Shown piece after piece: positions 11,388 to 21,600 of a stretch of 64,000 nucleotides of DNA. The DNA is from Lunularia cruciata (lineage: Eukaryota > Streptophyta > Marchantiopsida > Lunulariales > Lunulariaceae). Position 1 is the stretch's first letter. Every line of letters begins with the position of its first letter. Under the pieces are notes generated by a model. That model saw only the letters and a list, made by a program, of their open reading frames with translations, had not been told where the DNA came from and made no database searches. The stretch is from NCBI GenBank assembly GCA_948567375.1, contig OX419759.1, positions 56,335,493 to 56,399,492 on the forward strand, read 5' to 3'. A program made the position numbers and the translations under genes.

Positions 11388-12860
11388 GCAAATTTCTTAT
11401 ATCAATACTATTGAGGTCTTGCCCGGTTTTACCTCTTTTGTCTTTCCTTTGTAAGGCTTGATGGGGCTTCCCATCCTTCATGTGTTCTATGTAGTTGCCT
11501 TTTTCTCTTTCCCTTCTTTTGTAGCATAATTGTCACAAGGACAAATGGTAGTTGCTCTGTTGCCTTTTCTTGCTGCACTGTTGCTTCATCTCCCTTTTTT
11601 GACTATTTTTGACCCTCTCCATTCAATACTTATTCCTATTCATCAATTAATCTAGTGGATGCTGTTGGATTTCGACTCATTTTGCTCCGTAAAGTTTTTC
11701 TTGTACGGCTTGATGAGCCTTATCTTATGTGGCTCGGCTCTTCAATAATTCTATTCACTGTCACTTATTGATGTTATCCGTTCATTACTTATTACTGCCG
11801 CTTTTTGACGCTTCTCGATTTGCAGTCCACTAACTTTTCATGACTAACTTATTATTGAGAACAAAAAGGGCGACCGCGTAGAAAACGCGAAGGAATGGGA
11901 GAAGTTGATGAGAATAGAGAAGGGAATGCTCCACCGTCTACTGGTCTAGTACGCTCTTTTCATTATCGTAATTAGTGTGGATATTTGATTAATTTGGATT
12001 TGAATCAGTATCATATTGAATTAACAGGGGTCTCGAGATCAAAATTGTGAATATACTTGTTTCTTAATGTATACCCAAATTTAAAGTAAGTTTGATTAGC
12101 GTAGTTTGCTAATCACAGAGTAAATTACATGCTAGTGACTCTAAAGTTTATTCAACACCTTATAGAAGTTAAAATTATCACACCTACTATGGCCTAATTG
12201 GCATATAAAGAAAAGATACGTGGTTGATATTGGTATTTGATGCATTACTTCCTTTCCATGTTTGTGTAGATACTCAAGTTCTGTTCATTCGTAATTATTA
12301 TCACATAATTAGAGGCCCTGATAAAAATTTAGGATTAAACTGAGTTTTTTCTTTATGCAAATTATTTTCTCAGATTATACTTAAGACATTATAATATTAC
12401 AAGGGACGATTAGAATGTAAATTCTAATAAGAGTACAAATTAGTATTCTTTGAGAAGAAATATTTTGTAGGTTACATTGAAAATATATTAGAATACTGGG
12501 AATATTTACGTATAGTATAGAGGAGCAAAAAGTACCATACGCTACAAGGAATATTTGTCAGCATGTTCCTGGACTACAAGCCTTTCGTCAATAAGAATTG
12601 AATATATATATATAATGGAAAACAATATATACACTAATTATGAAACTCCTTTTTTACATAAATTCTAGTTAACGTGTATTACTATCATGCACCAATTAGA
12701 GAAAACAATCCGAATAGTCACTAATTTCAATTAGTCCTCCACCCTGATATGGGAAGAAGAAATGTAACTGCTGAGTAATTCAGAATTACCAATTGACAGG
12801 CGACTGGACATGAACTCTTTAATGTGATAAATCATGTATAGGATCTGAGAGAATTGCCTT
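11388..12860. other. No gene recognised
   Basis: The first 370 bases may be the 3' tail of the LINE; they contain two related CTTGTA(A/C)GGCTTGATG segments. A CpG-richer patch at 11855-11965 is open in two frames, one with a basic GRPRRKREG segment, but too short to call. The rest is AT-rich and includes an (AT)n run near 12604. Confidence 0.5.
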
Positions 12861-14530
12861 ATGTCTGATGATGATGATTATTGATGTTTCCAGCCAACTG
12901 AGTTTAAGTAGTTCACTTGACTGGAAGTCGTCAAATCCGTAAGTTATTTCACAGAATTCACTTTCCTCATTGCTACATGTAGCTTAGAAGAGATTCTTTT
13001 CAATCTAAACCAGGTTTCATATCCTTTAAAGGCTCATAAGCCGATGTCTACTTTGATTCTGGCTAATGGGATAAGTTAAATCAAACCGGAAATCGTTGCA
13101 GACAGGCTCAAGTAGATGAACGAGAAATCTTTGGTTCTACAAATGAGGTTAGACTTAACACATCGGTTTAACACCGGAATCTTGCAGTTTCATCCAATTG
13201 TTTCCATGGACGAATGTTCAGGTTCAGCTATGGGATCCATGCGAAGATGCATCAGGTTTAGAATAGAACGTGTTTGCCGATTACTTAGGACTGGAGTAGC
13301 ATTCCTAAAAAGCTAAGTAATCTTTTAGTAAGTGTTTCTGAAATGCAATGCTTCTTCTTGGGTTCTTCAATGGTTTAGTTGGTGTACCCGGCTCTCTTGT
13401 ATGTTGTTACTCACTGTCTTTGATGTGCTGGTATGGCACACTTAGTACTGCTGAGCTGCAAGAACTTGTCAGAGAGGGGATTGAATCATATTATCTTCAC
13501 CTTGGCTTCGTTACGTTTGAACTCTAAAACTGCATCAGCTGGCCTGGCTAGACGTATCCTAGTAGGTCAAACGGGACATATTTTCAGCACAATTATAAAA
13601 GTGCACCTCTTAAACTTTTCAGAGGGTTTTGGAGTTCCGCTCCAACTTGTAGAACTTAGAAAGTGATTGTTCAGAAATTGCTGTAACGACTATTGTTCCA
13701 GCGGGCGAAAATGGTGACAGAAATCTTAATGAAATTCTTAAAATCACACTCGATCCGAAGACTGGCAACTCTGGAGCAGAGGCAATCTTCTCTCATGGAG
13801 AATTCATATTTCAGCTTACCAGCAACTAACCTTGAAATTGACATCGCAGTCGCTGCACAGAAGGTGAGTTTAACATCTTGTTTACTTAGAGATGAAATGC
13901 CTTCTAATACCTCTGCATCTAGAGGAAGAATGAAATTGATCACTTTGAAGATAAAGGCTCCTCAAACTGGTCAATTCATGTCTCTGGAGCTCGATGATGG
14001 CCTGTTTGAATGTTTTCACGTGAACACGTAGAATATGTATCTGTGTAGGTGTATTATGGCCTATGTTTTAGAAGTGGCAAAGAATCCACACTACAACCGG
14101 CCGGTCTCTCTCTGAATTTTGGAGCAGGAATTCGTGTAACTGTTTACAGAGCTCGCATCCGGACAGAACGTTATAGCTCACCGCCATTCCACGACTTTAT
14201 GAAGACCCTACTTGTACGTGCAGCCAACAGCGTTTTCCTCGAATGAGAACTGTCCTGAGCCACGTGAATCATTTAACAAGGTTTGAGTGATACTCTGCTA
14301 CAGAATTGAATATTATTCAAAGGATTTGAACCGTCTCCTATGACTTCAATAGCCTGCGGTCATCAAACGACAACTACGTCTTTTGAGCTGTGTCGCAGGA
14401 AGATGATGAGCAAGTCAGAAACACATCTCCCTCATCTGCAGATCAATTCAGGGCTCGTAGCGTTCCAGGTGCATCTTGTCGAAGCTATCTACATACAGGT
14501 GGCGGGTGAACGATCAATGTTTGCGATCTG
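12861..14530 (+). other. Exon-like pieces of an unrecognised plant gene or pseudogene
   Basis: Several plus-strand stretches look coding and are next to splice-like sites. Examples: a piece after a TTGCAG at about 13101 reading VDEREIFGSTNE; a piece after CTTGCAG near 13187 ending CATCAG before GTTTAG; STAELQELVREGIESYYLHL near 13440-13510; AVTTIVPAGENGDRNLNEIL near 13680; an AAG/GTGAGT donor at about 13862; a piece after TGTGTAG at 14049 reading YYGLCFRSGKEST; and EDDEQVRNTSPSSADQF near 14400, ending at a TGA near 14508. CpG content is higher than in the transposons. Frames do not join cleanly, so it may be a decayed gene. I recognise no domain. Confidence 0.35.
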
Positions 14531-15145
14531 ACTAAGAGAGCTGTGTAGTACAGGCGCTCAGCACGCCGCGCACGCCGCGCAGGCTGAGAACGGCAAGAAA
14601 CTGCCTCCACGTTGCGTATTAATATGAAGCTCAGAATTGCGCACTTTTCGGACTTACCTTTTTGCAACTGCTGCAAATTGAACGTAATTACAGGGATCCG
14701 TTTAAAGTACCAGGAGGTCGATGTGAAATCTAAAATATTCTCCCAGTAGTATTGATCAGGTTCCGAATTCAGCCCTAAAAAGGCAAGATGGCAAAACGCG
14801 GGGAACGAGATAGAAGCAAGCACTCCGTACCGAATATTCCACTTGAGTCTTGATTTGGCAGAGGAATGGATGCACTTTTACAGATGAATCTTCTCTCCTT
14901 GAACCAGATAGATATGATACATTGTTGTTTGTGAAGAGAAGATTAAAAACTATTTGGATCCGACTGATTAGTGTGGGAAAATGTATGTAAGTGGAGGATC
15001 GAGTGATTGAACAACACCTAATCCCTGAACTGGGATTATGTAGGGACATGGGCAAGCTCGAGAGGAACAAAAGCTATGCTCAGGTAGATGACTTCCAGTG
15101 ACTCATGCTCGTTGCTTACCTACAGTAGTCTAACGTCTGAACAGA

Positions 15146-15177
15146 ATGCTCGTTACTTACCTGTAAGTAACGAGCAT
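15146..15177. repeat. Perfect inverted repeat, 15-bp arms
   Basis: Arms ATGCTCGTTACTTAC (15146-15160) and its exact complement (15163-15177) are separated by two bases. A diverged copy of the left arm occurs about 42 bp upstream (near 15104). Could fold as a hairpin; role unknown. Confidence 0.9.
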
Positions 15178-15188
15178 ATTTCCTTGCG

Positions 15189-15248
15189 GTAGACGTTTGA
15201 CCAGGAATATGTGAAGAGTAGTAGACGTTTGACCAGGAATATGTGAAC
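15189..15248. repeat. Direct tandem repeat, 32-bp period, two copies
   Basis: GTAGACGTTTGACCAGGAAT occurs at 15189 and 15221, each followed by ATGTGAA. The two copies are almost identical, which suggests a recent slippage or duplication event. Confidence 0.9.
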
Positions 15249-15487
15249 AGTAATATACTGTATTTCATTATAATGATATTTATCTAACACCTTCTCCCAA
15301 TAGACATTTTGTAATTTTCTATTATTATAATTCCTCGTGCATAACAAAACTTTGTATGCAGTTCTCTAGTCAATTTTTTAGTAAAATATATGTAATATTA
15401 TCCCGGGTGTTCATCCGAGAAACAGAGATCTCCATGTTTTTCACCTTTTCTTTGACAAAGTGGAATTTGATGTCTTTTGTGCTTTGT

Positions 15488-16335
15488 TCTCTCATGCTAC
15501 TTTGTTGGAGTAACAAGATCAATTTTGTTGTTGCTTTGACAATACAACTTCATTGTTTCTCCATGAAAAGCCAAGTCACTTAACAAGCGCTTAAGCCATA
15601 TTGCTTCAGTTGCTGCCTTTGACAAGGCAATATATTCAGCTTCAGTGATAAAGAAACAGAAGCTTGCCTTTGCTTGACCAATAGACAACTGCATTATAGA
15701 AGATAAAGTAGTATCCTCTTGTAGATCTTCTTGTGTCTTGATCTCTTCCCAATCTGAATCAGAATACCCATGAATGGGAGTACTAGATGCGCTATAAGTT
15801 AGGTCCTATGACACTATACCTCAAATGTACCAAAAAAATCCTTTTGACAGCATTCCAATGGTTCAGGCCAGGATTTCCCCTATACTTGGCAACTGAACTG
15901 ACAACATAAGCCAGATCAGGCTTGGTGCTGACCATAGCCCACATCAAATTCCCCACTGCATATTGGTAAGGTATTGTCTTCATACGTTCTCTCTCTTGAT
16001 CAATTTTTGGACAATAATGAAAACTTAATCTTACTCCTGACTCTACAAGATTCTAAAACAGGTTTACAATCTTGCATATTAAAATGAGTAAGAATCTCTC
16101 TTAAATATCTCTCTTGAGACAGACTGATCTTTCTTTGTTTTCTATCTCTTGTGACTTGCAATTGAAGACAATGACCAATCTCTCCCCGATCAGTCATCTC
16201 AAAACCCTATCTAAGAGACTCTTTGATAGAGAGAAGAAGAGAAAGATTATTGCTTGCAAGGATGCAATCATCTACGTAAAGAGGTTAGATGACAAAATCA
16301 GAACCAGAATGGAGGATATATAGATTAGAATCAAC
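15488..16335 (-). pseudogene. Ty1/copia fragment H: reverse transcriptase end and RNase H
   Basis: The minus strand reads, in order, an RT catalytic box YVDD (16267-16278), then MTDRGEIGHCL and RKISLSQERYLREIL, then PYQYAVGNLMWAMV with KPDLAYVVSSVAKY and HWNAVKRI, and finally the RNase H segment TEAEYIALSKAATEAIWLKR and ETMKLYCQSN. This is the usual end of a Copia polyprotein. A stop codon shortly before the YVDD box and frame breaks show that it is decayed. No LTR, integrase or gag was identified beside it, so it is a fragment. Confidence 0.85.
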
Positions 16336-17129
16336 TCCAGAGCGCTATCGTGGGGAATGTTCGGTCTCGAGAGTGCGCCGAGTACATGGTTGCTTGTGCT
16401 TAGTTTTTCCTTACTGTCTTTCTTTTGGATTTTTCCTATAGATTGACATTCCTTCCCTACTCTTGGATTGTCGGGAATTTGTCTCTATATGAACTTGTTG
16501 TTTCAGTTTCCTTGAGGTTGGCTCTCCTTGAAGGTTTTGTTTTATCCTTGACTTTTGCAAAACTAATCTTGTCATGCGAGTCTGGTGTTATGGTTTCTAC
16601 CTCTACCTGGTCTCATATTCTATTTTCACGTCAAGTTCAAGCTATGGTTTGGGATCTGGCAGTTCATAGACCTAGGTCAGGTGGCCCTTTAATAAAATAA
16701 AATAAATAAAATAAACGACAACTGAGTGATCTAACCAAACATAAACCCGGGCACCCAGATCATTTAATTATGCTATTCACATGGACCGGACTGAGAGCTC
16801 CTAGAATGGAGTTTTCCTCAACTCTAGTCACAATTCATAACACAAATCCGCTTCCAAGACTCATCATTCACATGAATTTCAACAAAAAAAGTTTACAAGG
16901 TTGGATAAGTCAAATAGTTCTAGTCAAGACAATGCCTACCCTAAGGTTGCAACTGCTCATCAACTCAGCCCGGCATGTCACATATACTCTGTCCGATAGC
17001 AGACAAGGCAACTCACCCTCCGAACCTCTTCATTCTCCTATGCACTATTTTGCAGATCAGATTCACTCCATTCAGGCAGGCCAACCAACTTCAAATCTTT
17101 TCTTGCCCTTGCTCCAGATGAGCTAATCC
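16336..17129. other. No gene; A-rich microsatellite
   Basis: Nothing recognised. An AAAT-type run (16691-16714) follows plus-strand sequence and could be the poly-A-like tail of an old non-LTR element, but I see no RT motif upstream of it. Confidence 0.4.
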
Positions 17130-17939
17130 ACTTCAAAATTCTCCTCCTCTTCTTCTTGACTAGCTCCTATCACTGCCTGTTCAGTCACTCTTCACAACAT
17201 TTTCCCAAAAAAATATCTTTCTTCTTCACTCCTATCCTCACCTTTAGGAGATTATCCTTCGGCAACTTCTGCAGCAAATCCACTTCAGACCTGCAAAAAT
17301 TCCTCTCCAATTTTGTCCTTCATCACTCTATCCACATTTTTCCACAGAAACCTTCCTTCTTCAATCGTGTTCTCACCTTCGTGAGAGTTCCCTTATGCAA
17401 CTCATGTAGCCAACCCTTCAGACCTGCAAAAATTCTCTACTGCCTGAATCTCCTATCCTCTTGCTTCCCTATGAAATTTCGCTCTCTTCAACTTTTGCCC
17501 AAACCCCTTCAGACGTGCAAAAATTCTCTATTGCCTGAATCTCTTGTCCTCTTGCTTCCCTGCTAAATTTCATTCTCTTCAACTTCTGCCAAACCCCTTC
17601 AGACCTACGAAAATTTTCTACTCCAACCACTCACAACCCTTCATAGTCCTGCCCTTACATTCCATACATCTGCCCTCTATCCAAGCTTTCAACTCCTGCA
17701 ATTTTCCAGCCTTTATATTCCTGTGAAATTTCTTCTTCTTGCACCTCACCAAAAACCCTTCTTCTTCCTACAAAAATTTCCTTCTTCAACCACTCACAAC
17801 CCTTCATAGCCCTGCCCTTACATTCCATTCATCTGCCCTCTGTCCACTGCAAAGTCCTTCACTCTCTTGAGAAGAAAAAGCTTTTTGCCTTGCACTCTCA
17901 AGCCCTAACAGTCCTCCAACGAAAATTTCCCTTCTGTCC
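17130..17939 (+). repeat. Degenerate pyrimidine-rich minisatellite, left of A2
   Basis: C/T-rich on the plus strand, with a unit of about 90 bp. The phrase GACCTGCAAAAATTC(T) or a close variant recurs near 17288, 17421, 17512 and 17602, with CTCTTGCTTCCCT and CTCTTCAAC blocks between. Open frames here are by-products of composition. A2 is inserted at 17940 and the array resumes at 25742. Confidence 0.75.
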
Positions 17940-18618
17940 TGTGAGCCGGCCTGTCTCTCACTCAGGATGAACCTCTGATGGCTATTATGGTAGCGCACCA
18001 TGGACTAAGAAGGCAAGGAACCCCAACTCCATCATACTCCTCCAAGGCTAACACTCCAAGACTCAAGACATTGCTCACTAGAGAACTCAATGAGAGAGAG
18101 ATAGTTGCAAATGAAAGGATGATGAGTACCTCCTCACTCCTTGTTTATATACTTGTGAAATAGTTACGTACCAAAGTTACTAATTACCGTAGTAACTCAA
18201 GTTACTAGACTAAAAGTCAAGTAAAGTCAAAAAGTAGAAAGGAATATCCATTCACATGGGCATATTCCCCTTATCTTGACCCAACCACTAAAGCAAGGAT
18301 TCCTTCACATGGGCTATCCTTGGACTAAAGAAGAATCCAAAACAAAAAGGCTTGCGGGCCCAAGAGTTCTCAACTCTTTCCCCAAAGCCAAACACCTAGG
18401 AATAATACCAAGTCAACACACTAAAATCCAAAATAGTGGTGCTCATCTTTTCTACTTCCTCTAAAGTAAGGTCCCATCTATCTTAGCTATGACTAACTTT
18501 AGCTAACCATGACTAATATAGAACCATCCTTTATCTCTATATAAATAATATCTCTTAAGTACTTGTAATACCAAGCTAAATATCACAATACCACACACAT
18601 GCACAAATGGGTGTTACA
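17940..18618 (-). repeat. 3' LTR of A2
   Basis: Runs from TGTGAGCC at 17940 to GTGTTACA ending at 18618. Same length as the 5' LTR and two mismatches to it. It begins 48 bp beyond the gag-pol stop codon. Confidence 0.95.
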
Positions 18619-18630
18619 TTTACCCCCGGA
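18619..18630 (-). other. Polypurine tract of A2 (probable)
   Basis: The minus strand reads GTCCGGGGGTAA immediately before the 3' LTR. A3 has the same place as CCAGGGGTAGA. It would prime plus-strand DNA synthesis. It is short and not purely purine. Confidence 0.55.
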
Positions 18631-18666
18631 CTAAGTTTTCACTTTGTCCTCAAAGTGAAGGTCTCT

Positions 18667-21600
18667 CTACCTTCTATGGTACATCTTCAACTTATCATGG
18701 TTAATCCTATCAAAGTGTCTTCCTCCCAACTCCTTGAGATCATAGGTGTAATTGCCCCACACCTTCTCTACTATGAAAGGTCCAAAGTACTTAGGCAAAA
18801 ACTTCTTTTGCACTCTCTTGAATCGAATGGAATCAAACAACATTACCCAATCACCTTCTTTGAAAGGCTCCACCTTCTTCTTGCCTTGCCTCTTGTCATA
18901 GCTCTCCTTTTGTTTCCTTTGGGCTTGCTCCACTCGAACCATAGCAACTGCTCTTGCCTCTTCCAACTCCATGAGTTGATCCTTCCTTGACTTCCCTGCA
19001 TCACTTCCTTGTGCTTTCTTCAATCTCCTATGAATGCTTTGGAAGGTAGGAAGATCAAAGTGAATAGGTAAGGTAGACTCAATACCATACACCAATTGGA
19101 ATGGAGAATATCCAGTGGAAGTCTTCATGGTTGTCCTATACTCCCACAAAACTGCATGAATCCTCTTGTCCCAATGATGTTTAGCCCCCTCCATTTCTGC
19201 ATCTTTGGCCAACATCATGCACAAGGTCTGATTGGTTCTCTCTGCCAAGCCATTGGAATTTGGCTTATAGGATGTAGTTACTCTATGTGTGATAGAGAAA
19301 TGTCGTAGCATGGCTGTAGTAATGCTTCCTGTAAACTCTCCTCCTCTATCAGAAACCAACTCCAAAGGGCATCCAAACCTAGTGATAATGCGTTCATAAA
19401 GAAATCTACCCACTTCATCTTCATTCTTGTCCCTCAATGGTCTAGCCTCAACCCACTTGGTAAGGTAATCAGTAACTACCACAATGTACCGATTGTTCCT
19501 TGGGGTTCTATTGAGAGGTCCTACAAAATCAATTCCCCACTTCTCAAAAGGTCCTAGCAATGGAATTGATCTAAGTGGTGGAGTGGATGTAGACTTTCTA
19601 GCAAAAGCTTGACAAACATGACAAGTTTTGCAATAATCAAGACAATCCTTGAAAATCCCTCTCCAATGGTAACCTGCATCTAGAATCTTGAAAGCAGTCA
19701 CCTTTCCTGCAAAGTGTCCTCCACATACTAAACCTTCATGAAACTCCTTTATGAGTAGGATAGACTCTTCCTTACCCACTGCTCTTCGAAGTAGACCATC
19801 TGCTCCTTGGTGAAAAAGAATATCCTCCACCATTGTGTAAGGTCTAGATCTTGCTGCAAGGGCCTTCCTCTCCCTAGCATGCATCCCTTCTGGATAGTTA
19901 CCTCTTGTCACAAAATCCACAATCTCCTTGTACTCCATTGGAATCTCTTGAGTGACTGAGATTGTCATGAGCTCCTCATCCGGGAAAGAATCATCTACTG
20001 GCTCATCTCCATCATGATCATAGGCTCTAGATAACAAATCAGCATTTGCATGTTTCTTTCCAGGCCTATCCTCAATTGTGTAGTCATACTCAGACAAGAG
20101 TATCATCCACCTTGCTAGTCTCCCTTCAACATTAGGCTTGTTGAAGATGTACTTCAAAGCCTTGTGATCCGTGACAATTGTGGCTTTCCCTCCAATCAAG
20201 TAGTGTCTAAACTTCTTGAGACCAAAGATCACTGCCAATCCTTCTCTCTCTGTGACAGAGTAGTTCTTCTCTGCTGAAACCATCTGCTTACTAGCATAAG
20301 CTATTGGATGATCATGCCCATCTTGGTCTAATTGACTAAGAGTGCATCCTATAGCTACATTAGAAGCATCAGTGTAGAGGATGAAAGGCTTACTCCAATC
20401 AGGTTTAGCAAGAATTGGAGCTACAACAAGGGATTGCTTGAGCTCCTCAAAAGCTTTGAGAGCCTCCTTGTCTTCCAAAATCACCATGTAATCTACACCC
20501 TTCTTCATGTAGATGGTCAATGCATAAGCCTTGTTGGAAAATGAGAAGATGAACCTCCTATAGTACCCAACCATTCCCAAGAATTGGCGTAACTTTGTCA
20601 AGCTTGAAGGGAATGGAAGGTCTGAGATTTTCCCCACCTTCTCAGGATCAACTGCTATTCCATCCTTGGAGATGATGTGCCCCAAAAGTAGACGTTCTTC
20701 ACATCCAAAAATGCACTTCTCTGGGTTGAGTGATGCATTTGCCTCATCCAAGCGTTGCAAGACTTTGATTAGGTGCTCAAAGTGCTCCTCCTTGCTCCCA
20801 TAGACACAAAAGTCATCAATGAAATCTCTCACAAATTTCCCAATGAAAGGTTCAAATACCTTGTTCATGAACCGTTGGAATGTGGCTGGAGCATTGCAAA
20901 GCCCAAAAGGCATGACCTTGAAAGCGTAAGTTCCCCAAGGTGTGGTGAATGTGGTGAGTTGTTGATGCTCTGGTGCAATCTTTATTTGGTTATATCCACT
21001 ATAACCATCTCCAAAACTGTACCTCTCATGACCTGCAACCTCCTCCAAGATCTCATCAATGAATGGCAATGGGTAGTAGTCCTTCTTGGTAACAGCATTA
21101 AGCTTCTTGTAATCCACACATACCCGAAGCTTGCCATTCTTTTTCTTCACAATGACAATTGGAGACACCCATTCTAAATTCTCCACCTCAAAGATAAATC
21201 CAGCCTCCTTGAGCTTATCAATCTCCTCCTTCACAACCAAAGATATTGGTGGGCTAATGCGACGTTGCTTTTGGCGGATTGGTCTTGCATGTGACTCCAC
21301 CTCTATCTTGTGCTCCTCCAAGGTGACTTCCTTCAAATCCTTGTAACTAGAAGCAAACACATGGATGAACTTGCGGAAAATCTCCTCAAATCTCACCTTC
21401 TCCTCCTTGGTAACATTTGGGCCATACTTGAGGGTAGATAACCTTCTCTCTACCTCCTCAAGTGTCAATGGTGATTTATCTGGGTCCTTCAAAACCTCTG
21501 GCTTAGGTGCAAAATCCATAGCACACAAGGGATACACATCTGAATCAGATTCAGATTCATCTTCCTCCGTGGAAGTCTCCTCTTCCATGCTTGTGTCCAC

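Larger units (their letters stand above)
14531..15487. other. No gene; short repeats and a hairpin
   Basis: Contains a small CACGCCGCG duplication near 14563, the perfect hairpin at 15146 and the 32-bp direct repeat at 15189. Its right end abuts Copia RNase H sequence and may include a decayed Copia 3' LTR, but I could not define LTR ends. Confidence 0.5.

Noticed and set aside
14563-14583. CACGCCGCG repeat as a possible CpG-island promoter
   Set aside because: Only two short copies, with no further CpG-island character or gene start next to it.
17156-17726. Long plus-strand open frames in the C/T-rich block
   Set aside because: They follow from low-complexity pyrimidine sequence and tandem repeats; no start context, domain or conservation.
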